Under the pieces are notes generated by a model that did no database searches, had not been told where the DNA came from, and saw only the letters and a program-made list of their open reading frames with translations. Below are positions 34,969-48,902 of a DNA stretch of 64,000 bases, one piece after another (position 1 is the first letter of the stretch; each line of letters begins with the position of its first letter). A program made the translations under genes and the position numbers. The stretch is taken from contig KV425598.1 in assembly GCA_001632425.1 (NCBI GenBank), forward strand, positions 62,001-126,000, given 5' to 3'. This stretch comes from Neolentinus lepideus HHB14362 ss-1. Lineage: Eukaryota > Basidiomycota > Agaricomycetes > Gloeophyllales > Gloeophyllaceae.

Positions 34969-37900
34969 ATTGGGACAGTGGGTGATAGAATGGACAATGG
35001 AATGGACAATGGATATATCGCTACATTTTCTGGTTTACGGTTGTCTTATTAAAATAAATCGGGATGAGAAGTTTATCAGACCTCTTGCAGAGGATGCGAA
35101 GCTGCAACGGCGAGAGATGTAGACACAAGGACATTTGCGAAATGCGTCCGTCAGTTTTCCATGCACAGTACATCCTGACACGTACCGTTGGCGTATAATT
35201 GCTCAGCCGTAATAGCGTAGATCTTAACGTCGGCGTGCCGAGCTATGTCCGAAAAAAGTGCGAGTCAATAGAACTTTGGTTGGACCAGGAAGGAAAGAGG
35301 CGGAGACACGTACTACTGTGGTCAGTCTGATTCAGTCACCACCTTGAGATATAGTGCACCCTATGTTCACGTCAGTATGTTGGAAGTGTAGATCGTCTGC
35401 TCTGTTGTAAGTAGTCGCAGTGCTTTGTCTCGTCAACGGATGAAGTCATATGCACTTCTTCGTTCGTCATCCTCTTGTTCCCCTTTCAGGCTCTTAGCCT
35501 GAGGCGCTGGGCATAGTTATTAGTTTGTCCTCGGCCATGCCCATGATACGCCAGTGACATGGCGATCTTGTGTGCTGCAGAAGTCAGTAGTAGCTGCAAT
35601 GGAACGCGCATAAGATGCCCAGTGCAAATTTGCAGTCGCCAAGCCTATTCTCTCGGAGAGTGGAGAACATCCAAGATGCGGCTCCTATCAACGTGTTCTA
35701 CATCAATGGTGACCATTTAACCCACGCAAAAACAACGTACCACTGGCTCCCATACATAGGGCCATACCCTAGAAACAATAAACAGGATTGTTCTTGCAAA
35801 AAATTGGCTCACATATGGCCGTGATGATTGGACATGTTTGGGATAGGAGGCAAGAGGGTTGAAGTTGTATTCAGTGACTCCGCGTCTAGTACGACGTCCT
35901 GTTAGTCCTGTGGATGGTACTCGGCAGCAAATGGACACGTACTTGGGAAACTATCCTGACTGACGAAGACGCAAACTTCTTGCGATGTGTTAAGAACCCA
36001 GAGCCACGAATGAGTTGCAGTGGAACAGGATTAACCATGCAAAGACCGGTTCGCAAGAACGACTGCCAAGGACACACTGATAACCTAGTCATGTCCACCA
36101 TATCACCTGGTTGTTGACTGAGTCAAGTCACGAGCAGCCCTGCACTCCTGCACCAGACAGGCTGTTAAAAGAAGACGTATCGAAGTTGAAAAGCATCCGT
36201 ATGTCTAGTGGAACTTGACGTGTTGCTAGTGATCTCAGCGGAAAGGTGTCGCTATCAAGAAAGGCGGAGATAAATGCAAGAGTAAAGCGTACCATACGGA
36301 TACGGTCTACAACCTCAAAGCCAACCGGGCCTATGCTCCTGGAGACTCACTGAGAGAATTTCCGGCGAAAGAGATCTTAGCGGACAGCAAGGTATCAATT
36401 GCTTTTACAACCTCTAGTTATTGCCTCGTATTCTGCGATACTATTTCGCAGAAATGATGGAGAGGAAGGGACATCAATTGGGTAAGGTTCCGATGGTGAA
36501 GCAAAGGCGTCAAGACATCTGCTGCCATGAAAAGGGAGACAGAGGAAACAGCTGCAATATGTGAACGACTGACATGGCGTACCTGGTCTATCCATAAATG
36601 GCGTTTCTTACTTGGTTCTAGCGCGTGGCGAATGCGTTCGTAACCACTTCAGACGCGTACATCGGTCGGATCCCGCGAAGAGGATGGCCTGTTCACCTTC
36701 AGGATACCGCATGATCGGAGTGGGAGCCTTGGATATATTATGCCGCGAATAGCAACTATTCATCGAGTATACAATGCTAACGAAGACGGTCCTGGTGCGG
36801 CATGATTCCTTGGAACCTAGAAACTGGAGTGAAGACCGTGACGGTCGTAGTCGTATCAAGAGGAATGGATAGATGAAGGTGGCACCTCGGGCCTTCCGTC
36901 CTCAGTTCGACACGAAAAGTGGAGCTAACAAAAACGCCTGTAGCGCCAACAGTTTGCGTGCTTTCAGTTCAGAGTGCAGTGTGCGTTGGTCTCAGGGATG
37001 AATGACAGAAGCGTGGATCCGACACATACGACCTGCATGAACGTGAAGCGAGCTTAAGTTACGCGTCGAAGATTAATGGCGCCCCTGGCGTTTCTCCTTC
37101 GCTGGCGACCTTTCGAATCTCTCCAGGAATTGGCATGAGCGTCGCATACCGCAATATCGGTGCAGCACTAATATTTGGTCCGCGGGACGGGCTGGCAGTC
37201 GGAGGTCTCTGTTGCAAGTTGGGGGGGGGAAAAACTTCGCGCTGAAGAAACCAGTCGGTGTTTCTTCAAGGACCTTTCAACCCTAACCTTCAGTGATAAA
37301 CGTTAACATGCACTATCCAAAACGAGAAGAGGGAGATCCAGCGTCTGTTAGTTCCTGCGCGTTTTCAGGCAAACCTCTGCTCCTTTTGCTGTTGTTCACG
37401 GGAAAAGCAAATATGGAAGGCCTATTTTTCAAAGGGATGTCAAGGAATCACCGTATGAATTGCTGCTGGTTGCCTCGAAAACCAGAACTCAATTGAAATT
37501 GGATTGCGCATTATGTGAATTTGAAGAACATCACATAATCGTATTCCGATAACTACAAGGGAAAACATGAGTATAAAATGGTGTGTCAATCGACGTATAC
37601 TCTCGCATATTAATGATGAGAAAGCAGATTAGGCAAGAGAGTAATTCCTTTTCACTGGTAAGTCCGAAGTGCCCGAGAGCCCAAAATTCACAGACATCAA
37701 CTTACGCAGGACATGGAGAGACGTTCGGCCTAGCCCAACGGCTGCGACAGCCCATATGCCGAGGATTCTACCGGTTGCATTGACATACTAGATGCTGGAG
37801 CATGGGATTGAGACATCTATACTCGAAGCATCAGCTTCTTCTCTACTTACTCTGTTTACTTGGTGAATGGTCCTCAGCGTCTCATGCCATGCGGCTGTCT

Positions 37901-40900
37901 TGACTCTTGACTCCACGCCCCTCATCGATGGTCCTGGCTCAGGAGACAACCTTGAGGCTTCCAGTCTGCGAGAAGTGCATCTTCTATTCCTCTGCAGAAC
38001 ATGAGGCAGGGTGAGTGCCTTCGTCAACTGAATGGATAACGTAGCCCACTAAAACGCATACCTTGTACGTCGCACCGGATGTCCGACATCCAGTATCGGC
38101 CCATCCCAAGCCTTTGCCGCAACATCTGAGATGCAGGCCCATTTGCACCCGTGCTCGACCCCAAGCTAATATTTACTCGCCCAGCATCCGGTGACTGGAT
38201 AGCCGTATTGATCTTCACAGAATCCAACCCACGCAGTCACTGCATCGGCTTCATGCCCCGCAAGTTCTTGCATTCCACAGTACTGAAATGCCATGTGGTC
38301 ACGAGGTCGACTTTTCTGCTTGACAGTTGACAGAAGGCATAAGTCTGCGATTAATATGAGATCCGTACCATGGTCGACCGTCTTTGATATACTCATCGTG
38401 CATCCGCTCCACCAGGTACGATGCTCCCCGCGACCTGCTGACCGATCCAGGGAATGCACGCTTCGCTATTGGAGCTGATATCCTTTCTTTGGGATCCAAA
38501 TTGCTACAGGCATAGACAAAATGTGCGATGAAAGTCAAATGACCACGATCAACAAAGAATAGCTAGTTTGCAAAAGCTCTCCCAAGTAAAGGTCGACAGA
38601 TACGAGTAAGGTGCGTAGGCACTCCACGAGTCCACTGGTTTCTTACAAAAGAAGGAACGTTCTATCCTCGGAGCTTTTACACGCCTTCTACGTATTCATG
38701 CACATTGTGGGCAGATATATGAATCACACGCACAGCCGCGCCAACTGCTCGGACATACAGAACCTTCATGTCGAGATACAGATGAACCGTTCTAATAAAA
38801 GAGACAACCGTCTCTTCGATCATGTTCTGCCGAGACGGTCTGTCCTTGTTCAGAGATCATTCAGCGGACGGATTACAGTCTCGGCGTGCTCCAATACCTC
38901 GCCACATCGTCCACCATCGTATCCCCTAGTACTTTTGCATAGATACTAACTCATTAGATTAATGTGATAATTGTTACCCTTACATTGGGGGCACTGGCAG
39001 CGATTCAGTCTGACGTGGTCGCTGATCACCTCGATATCACGACGAAGCATCTAGGTGCCTAGAGCGGATCTTCGTAAGCAAGAGTTCACCATCTTTCATC
39101 GCGGAGTCAAGATTAACGTGAGTGCGATCATCGACGTCCCGTTCTACGAAACACATGTATTTCCATTGGTCAGGTATAGATGCATGATCATAGTACCATC
39201 GTCATCGCGAGCAGAAGACTCGATTTTCGATGCTAGTCTCAAAAACCAAGTAGTAGTACCCAAGATAATTGCAGGACGCCAAAATTGCAAGACGTATAGC
39301 ATTGGGACATCACAGATGGTCCCGCCAAATTCGCTTCCGGCGCACCACATATCCCAAGCCCAACGCTATCTGGGATTGATGTTCTGACGAACAAAAGTCG
39401 GAATCAGCCTTGTGCTGGTCTGCCGATGTGTCCCAGCCTGAAACCTGCTAGTTCCCGTTCACTATACAAACTAGGAGACACGAGTGATATGATCGGCTCA
39501 ACGGGCATCATATGTCTGTAGTGAGAGACCTACAGAACACCTCAGTCAGTGACATCAGCCTTCCAATGCGTCAATGCACACCCGAAATATCTTTCTCCGA
39601 GTAGACTCCCCTTGATGTTGCGCGTCATAAGACTCAGGACGTTGAACCCGTGGTGTGTCGGGATGCCTGGGTATTCAGCGAATTGTGTGACAATCAAGTG
39701 GAATTTCATTTGGTAGGTGCTCTAGCTACAGAGCACCCGTTCCGAGTAATTCACTTGGCATACTTACCGTGTGGACCTTAGACAAAAAGCCGGAGACCGA
39801 ACCATCTGCGAGGACTCCGAGGTTAGAAGTCATTCAGATGTACTAGAGTAGTTCCATGGCGGCGGCCGAGAAGTGGAAGATGACAGTAAACACAAGCAAG
39901 TAGTAAACAAGGTTCCAGAAATACTCCTTTGTCGCCAGCGCACTTGAGGGCGGTATGGAATCCGTGAGACGCGAGGTCAAGCCCCACCACCTTAACTGAA
40001 GCTGGGATGATTCCCGGGCAGCACGGACATGAGATTTTTGTCTGCGTTCAGCTTATCAAATGGGAATATGCTTATTGTGCAGAGCGGGTTCCTGGAAGAC
40101 CGAATGTCTTCGCGAGAAAAGCAAGGCTAAGCCTGTAAAGGCCTAGTTAACGTCGTTAACATCTTCGCCCGGCATGTTCCGACTGTTTTACCCTTACTCT
40201 CCGCATTCCATATTTTTCACACCAGTCATGCATCTTTGGCTCTTGGGACGCTTGAACATGTTGCTCCCAGCATGGCGAAATATGCTGCCTTTGGACGGTT
40301 ATTAGCGTCTCTCTTTCTCCTCTTCTCACAATTTGCGACCCGAAGGCTGAGATTTGAGTATCTGACTTGGTACCAAGCCATTTGAGGCGGCCTTCCTTCT
40401 TAATACACCCTTCATGCGCTGCGATCTCTGGATGTCGGTTATAATTTCTGGATTCGAAATACCCAGGAGCGGCGTTCTGCGGGTTGACTGAACTCAGTTG
40501 CGAGACGAGCGTAGCCTCAGCCTGCTTATCTGTTCGAGGGCCTCGGAAGCTTCCACCCGCCCGAACCTTGCCGTACTTCAGGATGATTCAGCAGGCTTTG
40601 GCGGATGGCAGATATTGATGACAGTATCATCCAAAGAACGAAGATTACGGTGTTGCAGAAGGCTCTCTATCGATGTTCGATCCTTGAGCGTGGGCCCGCC
40701 GCTTGCGCCGTACACGTTGTTCGGGGTTCACTTCGATCCGGAATCCGATAACATGTTCTTTGGCTCTATATTCATCGAAGAACATCGGCACGGATCTGAA
40801 GCTGGGTCAAAATGGGTCTTTCAGCGCGCCATGACGCGCATCACATGTCTATCTATGGTCTAGTCGGCAAATTCTCAATGAGCGTACAAATTGCTATGCA

Positions 40901-40989
40901 GTGAATGCAAGGGGATTTACCGTCTTGTGGCCTCGGTCAAACAATCTCATCGATCCTTTAGAGAGTCCCAAGTCATCCTTACTGCGTTC
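34969..40989. other. 6-kb stretch without a recognisable gene
   Basis: Open frames stay below about 125 codons and overlap freely on both strands. None shows domain motifs or in-phase introns that I could trust. A G9 run lies near 37221. One frame near 40680-40800 contains PPLAPYTLFGVHFDPESDNM, which looks coding-like but could not be extended. The region may be degraded genes or intergenic DNA. Confidence 0.5.
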
Positions 40990-41709
40990 ATGACGAACTA
41001 CGGACTTCCCTACTTCCTGGAAGACAAGACGGGCTCGTTATCTGGATCTGAATTCGTGGACATCCATGACCGAATGCGTCTGTGTATACGGTGCACCGCG
41101 CGTGATGCGCAGCGATGCGCCTTCATGATCTATAATATCAATGCTTGTCCTGGTGGCCCTCTAACGCCTGGCGCCGTTTTGGATTTCGGACCCAGTAACA
41201 CATTGGGGACTGTATCAATTGGCTCCGGAAGCTATATACCGATGAGCCGTTATCTCACGAAGGTTTCACCATTGGGCAGGTACTGTGCATTCAATCCTCT
41301 TAGCGGCCTAGTGATCTCAGTATCGGCGCGGCGTGCAGCTCACTTGCGAGGAAATTTATTGCGTCAGATGGTCAAGCCTATCGATGGAGCTGGCGAGAGG
41401 GAGACAATTCTGAATGGATCGTGAGTTACATATCCATATTCTGATGGTCACATTACCTCTGAAAAGGTGCATCTTGCAGTGCCAGAATGGGGAGAACTAT
41501 ATCGTGGCCTGTTATAACCTGAAGCTTTCCGAGGAACCGCATTACAGCGGCTCCTCTGGGTGCATGCTGACCGTGGAAGAGGCCTACTCACATCTGGCTG
41601 TCGGTAAGTTCTGTTGTTCATCTGAACGAAGGCAGCTCATATACTTTTCGCCCCAGAACTGCTGGCATCATTGACGATCATGCGATATATCGCCGCAAAT
41701 AACTTGTAA
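40990..41709 (+). CDS. DUF6593-like protein
   Basis: Four exons (40990-41279, 41321-41420, 41480-41603, 41657-41709) with in-phase introns yield 188 residues. The protein starts MTNYGLPYFLEDKTGSLSGS. Further blocks are DAQRCAFMIYNINACPGGPL, GPSNTLGTVSIGSGSYIPMS, ARKFIASDGQAYRWSWREGD and QNGENYIVACYNLKLSEEPH. It ends in the helix ELLASLTIMRYIAANNL. The central FIASDGQAYRWSW motif and overall shape resemble DUF6593 proteins, which are frequent in Agaricomycetes and of unknown function. The third exon uses the acceptor ATCTTGCAG; an earlier AAAAG acceptor would break the frame. There is no signal peptide, so it is probably cytoplasmic. Confidence 0.72.
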
Positions 41710-43243
41710 CGCCACCGACGCTTCCTTTCCATTCTCTTCAGCTTCGCTTCTCGAACGTTGTTCATCAGGACAATTATGGCCCGATTTCGCAGTGCATGCA
41801 GCAACCACATCAGGATCATTGCATTCCATGGACTAGTCAACGTTACGTGTATATTCGTGCAGCATCACTTCTCACTGTATATGTACATATCATTGTATCA
41901 TAGCCCTTTACCACATCTTGTACTTTTGTAGTCTGTAATAGCAGTTTAGCCTCCAGCGAGCATCATCGTTGCGAGGTAGTACTCTAGTCCCGTTCATTGG
42001 AGGTTACTGAGGCCGGTGTCAATATTCATATGTAGACATATGGCGCTTCTCGCACTGATGGCTTTCTTTAAACAGCGCCACAACGCCTCGCGGATGCAGT
42101 ATGGAGGGACGGCTCTGACGTCGTCAGGCCCGCAAAAGGAATGCCTCCGTCTCAACGTAGGAGGAGAGCTATACTGACACCGAAGTTGTGCCACTGTTTC
42201 AACGAGTGGTATAAAAGCGTCATACAATTATTATCATGGAAATTTGAAATATAGATATCCTGAAGGTCGAATGTACGTCTCAACGAACGCAACAGTAATA
42301 TCGCCTGAAGGTTGCTTTACCGCTGGATGAGCAAATCGACGTTGCTCTTATTCATCGCTGAGCTACATTCTATGGCGGAAATTACAGTCCGTTAATGCAA
42401 CTCTATTCGACGTTCAATGCAACAGTACTTGTATTTGGGAGTTCGCCGCTCCGTCCCAGCGGTACACAGAGTGCTGCGACGGGAGGCTTTATATATTGAA
42501 CGGGAGTCGAAACTGACCGTCGAAGTTGAATTCGCCTGCTTTCATTTCAACCGTTATTAAGCCTAAAGGAGAAATTAGCTAGTACTACTCAAGGGGTCGG
42601 CGAGGAATCCGTTAACGACGACACGAATACGGTAGGATATTAATGCCTCACACTCGTGATGAAGGGGCAGATCTGAACGACGGCCAGCGTTTCTGCTAGG
42701 ACAGGCCCTCCTGTACTTTCGTCACCACTTCCAATTTGCTATCATTTCTCATACGCCGCCGCGACGTGCGGTGGGCAAGGATAAGGCGTGCGCTACATAG
42801 CCCAGAGTATACAATGCAATAGTGCACCTACGAGCCGTCATTGGTCGTGTCGGAAATACTGTCAGATGAAACCAAGTTGGGATAGAGGTGTTGGATCGGC
42901 GGTCATCGTGAGCCCAATTCTTCGAACAGGCGTCGCAGAGCTGAGAAGAGGCGTCGACTATTGAAAGGAACACCCCTGAAACTCGGCGGTGAAGACGTTA
43001 TCAAAGATTCGAAGTCGAAGGAGACGAAAACGAAGTCAATAATATTGATACTGTCATGATGTCATACAAAGTATACTGTTAATGTAGGAATAATAGTGGA
43101 ATTAAATAAACGTACAAAACTGTAACGGCGACGGAAAGCGATGATACAGCAGTAGGCTACAGCATTGGAGAAATAACAAATGAGCTAAACCAGGATCAGC
43201 GACGACAAATTGATGTCCCATGCAACGGCTCAGATTATGTGCC
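41710..43243. other. Intergenic, nothing recognised
   Basis: The stretch lies between the convergent ends of the DUF6593 gene and the transcription factor gene. Frames are short and unremarkable. Confidence 0.5.
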
Positions 43244-46200
43244 CTATTGACGGAGCATGGGTGGCAAGGAAAGGTGGGCTGGCAGCGGTGGCGGAATGCT
43301 AGTAGAAGCGCACGCCTTACCCAGGCTTTCACGGAGATCATCGCACCTCCTTTTTTGAGCTGGGAGTCGACGGCCATCAATAAACACAACTACGTATAAT
43401 TGGTTACGAAGTGCCACTCACAGGGGGAGGGCCACAGAGCGTTCAACACGTAAAGAGGAACCAGGAATGACTTTGCCAACTCGAGCGCATGCACTAGGGT
43501 TCGATCGCGACTCCACAAAGATAAACACCTGATATCGAAACGACCATTAGAAGTGCTGTCCACTGCTAAAGTAGCGGTACTTACGTAGCAACTTGGTTTG
43601 CGAACCATGTTACGCCAAATGGCCTCCTTGTCAGCAAATGCCCATCAAGCTCAGAGAGGTGGTGGATGGCGACCTTGATCCGCTTCGCGAGCTGCTCTTG
43701 GTAATGCACTATAGAGAATCCAGTCAAGCACTTGGCCTAGCGATAAGACATTAGACGATCGAGACGTACGCCACTCCTCCGCGTGCTTCCGGCTAAACAT
43801 CGAGTTTGTATCGCTACTCAAACCTTGTAAGCTAGACAACGTAGACGTGAGGTGTCGTTGGAACGTACATCTCAGAAGATGGCACCAACCGGCGTAAAGT
43901 GAGAGTAACGGTTAACCGCGTGCTATTGACAAAGTACGAATATGTTCAATCGACTACCACGCAAAGATAACGTAAAGCTGAAAACTGACTTGTAAACCAA
44001 CTCTCTGCACGTATATATGAGAGCCGTGTCCATATTGCATATGTGCCGATCAATGGCATCGGAGATTGCATCTGCTTCGCCCCATGCTTGAACAGTAAAC
44101 TCGACTCGGCGGCCGTCGTCTTCTCTGACGCTTGTATCTCGTAGTACCTGGCATGCGTTCCACAGGAGCATGCAGCGGCAATGTAGAGCCCAAATAGACT
44201 CCTTCGGAGATTGACCCGTATTGTGTACAGGGCTGCGGCTGAGCACCTCACCCGGGAAAAGAAGCTTGTACTGTGGCAGATCCAATGGATCAACGGCCTA
44301 GCATAAATCAAACAACAACGCCGCTCACATTGGCTGGTTCCGTGAGGAAAAAATTCGGCTGCTTCTCCTGGTTAAACGCGCATTGCGACACGTACTCGGA
44401 CGCCAGACTCAGCGCACTCCAGCACAGCCTCCTGCACTCCTCTCTCTTCACCTCCGCATCGCTCCAATTCTGGTCCCACACCGGCGTCGAGGTCCACGCG
44501 TACGTGAGCTGCTCCGCCGGATCTTCTTGCGGGCGACATAGACACTCCTTCATGGGCGGGTATCGCGAAGAGCGGTACACAACCGGCACCGCGCCACGTA
44601 CAAATGTCGACACATCCGGCTCGTGTACATCGAGGGCAGTGAGATTCAGCGTCCGGATGATCGAGTCCAGGAAGGAGAGCGACTCAGCAAGACGCTCCGA
44701 CGAGGACTGTGGGTGCGCCGATGACTCGAAGATAGCACACAACTAATCGATGAGCATCGATCGAGTCGATCCCAGGGAAAAAGAAGCAGGGCGTCATCAG
44801 CATCATGATCAACATGCCGAAATACAGAGATTTAGGCAAGCGCACGTACCAAAGCAGCGGCAGCAAGCCCCGGATCAATCCACTGCGAGCTCCACGAGTT
44901 CTCTAGCGCATTCTGCGCAGCCTGGCGGAACCACAGCGCGCGGTTGCGGCCGCTCGCGCCCAGCTCGATCTCGCTGGCCTTGAGCAGCGTCGCGACAGCT
45001 AGCGCAGCGTAGATGAGCGCGGGCTGCATACGGTCGCGTTCCGCAGGGTCGTTCAGGGACCGGACTAAGAGGGGGACGTTGATGAAGGATAAGAGGAGGT
45101 TGGTTGTGTTGAATCTACCGTCCTCTTCGTGTCAGACTTGGACTTTCCTATTACTGTGGATGATGAGCTGGACTTACAGAAAGCTCAGATCCTCAATGAT
45201 GTTCTTCGCTCTATTCGTGTAGTCCTGAGGAGTGAGCAACGTCATGGGAATATCCATCAAAATCACACTCACGATTGATCCTGGGAGGACGAATACGTCT
45301 CTACGAGCTCATCCCACCACGTCTTACGTGAATATTCCCCTGCCGTGATCGTCGGAGACACTTTCACTTCCGCGTGCGGCGGCGAGCGGTGGACACTACT
45401 GACATCCATCGCGTGCACAAGCCCCTTCTGGTCCTCAACTTCGTACGAGCTCCGCCGGTACGCGTTATAGGATGGCTGCCAACACATCAATGATCGCGTC
45501 AGCGTGTCACTATCGTAATCAGAATCAAATTCCCCAGACCAGACCAATCGCCGCCATCAACGGTCACTTGTCATTTGTCTAGGTGACAGAACTCACCTTA
45601 GCGTGATGAGACTCGGGAGAACCGACGCCCGGGACGGGCAGCTCGAGCCCGGTCGGAGACGGAACGTGCAAAAGCGGATTCGTGTGCTCCATCTTGAGCG
45701 GCGGCGAGCGCCGCTCGCCCGCACTTTCCTTCACGCTCGTCTCGGGCGTACCCTCGACCTTCCTCTTCTTCTTCGGCCCGCCCTCTTCTGCAGGCCGCTT
45801 CTTGCACGACCGCTGTCTCGTGCCGGGGTGCTTATCTGGCCCGCGCCGCTTGGGCACCGGGTCGTACTCACACTCGTTCCCGCGCTTCACGCAGTTATGG
45901 CACATCGGCCGCGTCGAGTCGCACCGAATCTTGCGCCCACGGCTATGCAAAAAGAAAAAATTACGGGATCGGTTGATGGGATGACGGGCCATTACTGTAT
46001 AGCGACGTACCATTGACGGCATGCAACGACGGCCGATGAGCTCGGCTTGCGGGTCTCTCTGACCGTTGAGGTGCTCGATGCTGGCTCATCGCCCCGGAAT
46101 TGGGGAGACGTAGCGGCTCGGGATGTATCCGAACTCGCAAGGGGAGCTACAGAGTGGATAAGTTTATGATATGAGCTACTATGGGGCTCTGGGAGCCGTC

Positions 46201-46678
46201 TATCATGGTAACTATACGAGTACTCCATGATGGCGGGGTTAGGTGGCGGCAAACGCGGGAGCGAGCCCGATTGGTTGAAAGACATCAGGAGGGAGCGGTC
46301 AGGTGAGGGGGGCTGTGGTCGATGAGTTGAGTGGAGACTGCTGGGCACGTCCAGCGCGCGTAAAAATTGGCTCTCCCCGAGACGTGCTGTCGGGAGGGTG
46401 TAATGGCTGTCGTAAGCCTGGGGTATCGTAGGGAGGGTTTCTCCCGCTGCTCGAATATCGTGACTCTGATATCGGACTGTATCGTATTCCATTGGGCACG
46501 TGAGCTGGAAAATTAAGAAAGAGGCGATAAGGGGCTTACTGTCTGGGTGGAAGGCGGTGTCGTATATGGGCGAGTGGAGGCCCGATCCCTCCTCGCTGGA
46601 CTGAGGCCCCGAGTCCTCGAAATGGGGCCCGGGTTGGGGAAAGGGAGTATAGAGGTCAGTGTTGTTACTGGCGACCAT
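43244..46678 (-). CDS. Zn2Cys6 binuclear-cluster transcription factor
   Basis: The gene reads leftward from an ATG at 46678. Exon 1 (46011-46678) encodes a Ser/Pro-rich region and the first cysteines (VVACRQC), and exon 2 (45597-45942) completes the zinc cluster. Together they read CRQCRGRKIRCDSTRPMCHN then CVKRGNECEY, followed by the basic KRRGPDK and CKKRPAEEGGPKKKRKVEG, a likely nuclear signal. Later exons carry the fungal regulatory domain: TWWDELVETYSSSQDQSDYT, SLNDPAERDRMQPALIYAAL, LRDTSVREDDGRRVEFTVQA, WLHYQEQLAKRIKVAIHHLS. It should act in the nucleus as a DNA-binding regulator; target genes are unknown. Exons 1-2 are certain. The last two or three exons and the stop at 43244 are tentative because more than one frame looks coding there. 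Confidence 0.85.
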
Positions 46679-48902
46679 GGTGGAGCGATTCAAGGTAGCC
46701 TACGGGCTGTACAAGAAGTGCAGGGAGCACGCGGATGCGGAGAGTTGGGGGGGGGGACGTAGGGCCCACGCGGCGTGAATTTGAAGATGGATCGCTAGGG
46801 CTTATGAAGAGGAAATCGCCCACGGTGGAATGAAAGAATACACGATACACACGTCTGTATGTAACGCGGCTTCTGACTTTGTGATGGGATGTTGGACGAA
46901 GCCGGGCCGCGGCCGCTGTACTGCAGAAGTGCGACCTTATGGGGGCAAGATGATCGCAGAGGCGGGCGAAAGGATCGCAATGATGGCTGGACCTATAAAT
47001 GCGAAAACAAGAGGATTTCCGGCGGCGGCCCTGAGCCCGAGTTGTTTCCGGAGAAACTGGGATGCTCTCAAGAAAGAAACATCGTCGCGCTGAACGTGAC
47101 CAGGCCTTACCTAACTGCGAAAGTTCTGTGACTGCGACTAGAGTCCAAGTTGCCGGTGCACTTGCTGGTCCCGGCCTCACTCACGTTGATCCCACCGTAT
47201 TCGGTGCCGCGAGAAGAGTGCCTGGTAGTTATGTCCACCCCCACGTGCTATCCCGCCATTGTTAATTTATATCCCGATATGTCCCCTTATATAATATCAG
47301 ATAGTTTCCCCGCATCTGATAAGCCTTGTTTGACTGTTTCTTTCGAAAACATAACTATCCACTTATCTGTGTTATTTTGCGATTTCCATCCACTCATCCA
47401 GCGGACCTTTTCGCTGTCCGTCCCGATGTTGTCCCTTGCAGCGTAGTTCTAGATAGCCGGTAGATCCAGTGTGCACTCCCGCCGCAATCTCCCTGCCCGG
47501 ACCTTTCTTCGGCTCGATGCATACCGAGTCTGTAACGAGGCTGGTCTAGTGACTGCCGCGCCCCAATCCAACTATCTCACAGTCTGCTAGAGAGGCGATA
47601 GCATCCCCCATATGTCATCCTCGGTCGAGTAGTAGCGCCCTTCATGAAATCCCTCGGCTTTTCCGGAAGAACGATATGGCCTCATCCCAATGCACGTATC
47701 CTCTCCTGCTCAATATGTCCTGGACCCCCGTTCCTGATGTATCTCTGTTCGACAGCGCACAAATGACCGTGCGAAGGTGGCGTCTGGGGCCAGCTCGCTG
47801 TGCATGTCCTCCTCAGACGCGGTAATTGCGCTCGGCTGTCTCCAGGACCAGATCGCCTCAATGGCTGTTCGCCTTACTATCGCCTGCCACTTGTCCTTTA
47901 CTGCATTCGGTACGCATTTGATCCCGCTTCTCTAGGACAGGTGGTGTGTGATCCATCACACACCCCTTGCGCTATGCTCCATCTTTAGCCCGCTGCTTCC
48001 TTTTCTGCGGTCCCAAATGCACATCACCAACTTTCTGGGATCTTTCGCCTTCTTGGCGCCCGGTTGCCTGCGGTTGCCTTGAGCTAGCATGCCTTGTCTA
48101 TCGCCATCCATCGCTCGCCTGCAACTCCACCGATGCGCCAAATTACAACACGTATATCGTACTCTCTCTGTTCTTCAACGTACTCCCTAGCCAACTGTTG
48201 CTACGGTAGCGTAATAGTTTCGCTTCTCACCCTAGCTCAAAACACTACTTACTCACCATCTGCGACGATGAACTGTCATGACCCGAAGCAGCGTCTCACG
48301 AAGCCCTTGCGTCACCCGCGCCTTCGCACTGATTGCCCACACCTGGCTGCGCACTCAGAACCTGCACCTTGCCAAAATGCGCTCGCCCCCATTCGCGGTG
48401 GGAAAACCCCCGCTAGGCTCTAGCACAGCATAACAAGCATCATTGCCCATCCCCCGCCAAGGGTAAGATGCATGAAGCTAATCACGCCTTGCTGCGAGCA
48501 TCCACGGTACGGGTCTCCAGGTCTAGGGTACGACCTCACCGTGATCCGCTCTGCGAACATGTGCTCTAATCTAGTCCTTCCCATTGTCCACCCTCCCTTT
48601 CTCCTTCTCGTAAAATACAAGAAGCATCCTTACACGTATACTAACTCTGTATGTTTCTTATGACGCCGTTCTAGCGTCGGGCCACACGAGTGGAATGAGT
48701 TTAAGAGAATGACAGAACGGAATCCGGAAAACATACCGTGTGAATCGCCCAATATGGCGGTACCGCCGGTATCTCACGGTCACTTATCTGCAAGGCCGGA
48801 CAGGGTCCGGGGGCGCCGCGCTAATCTCTCCCGGCGGAGGCGCACTACTGCCTCCTGTCCTCCGCCTGGTCCGCTTTATGAAGCATTCTTGCGCCTGTTT
48901 TG
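46679..48902. other. GC-rich intergenic region between divergent genes
   Basis: The region holds the promoters of the minus-strand transcription factor and the plus-strand gene at 48903. A G9 run lies at about 46748-46756. CCGCGGCCGC-rich DNA near 46905 is compatible with a 5' regulatory region. No coding frame is supportable. Confidence 0.5.

Noticed and set aside
43493..43510. GGTTCGATCGC as a tRNA B box
   Set aside because: No A box, acceptor stem or cloverleaf can be drawn around it.
46500..46560. Short intron (GTAAGC...TTCCAG) in the first exon of the transcription factor
   Set aside because: Splicing it would shift the frame into an early stop. Reading through keeps the frame open to the zinc-cluster cysteines.
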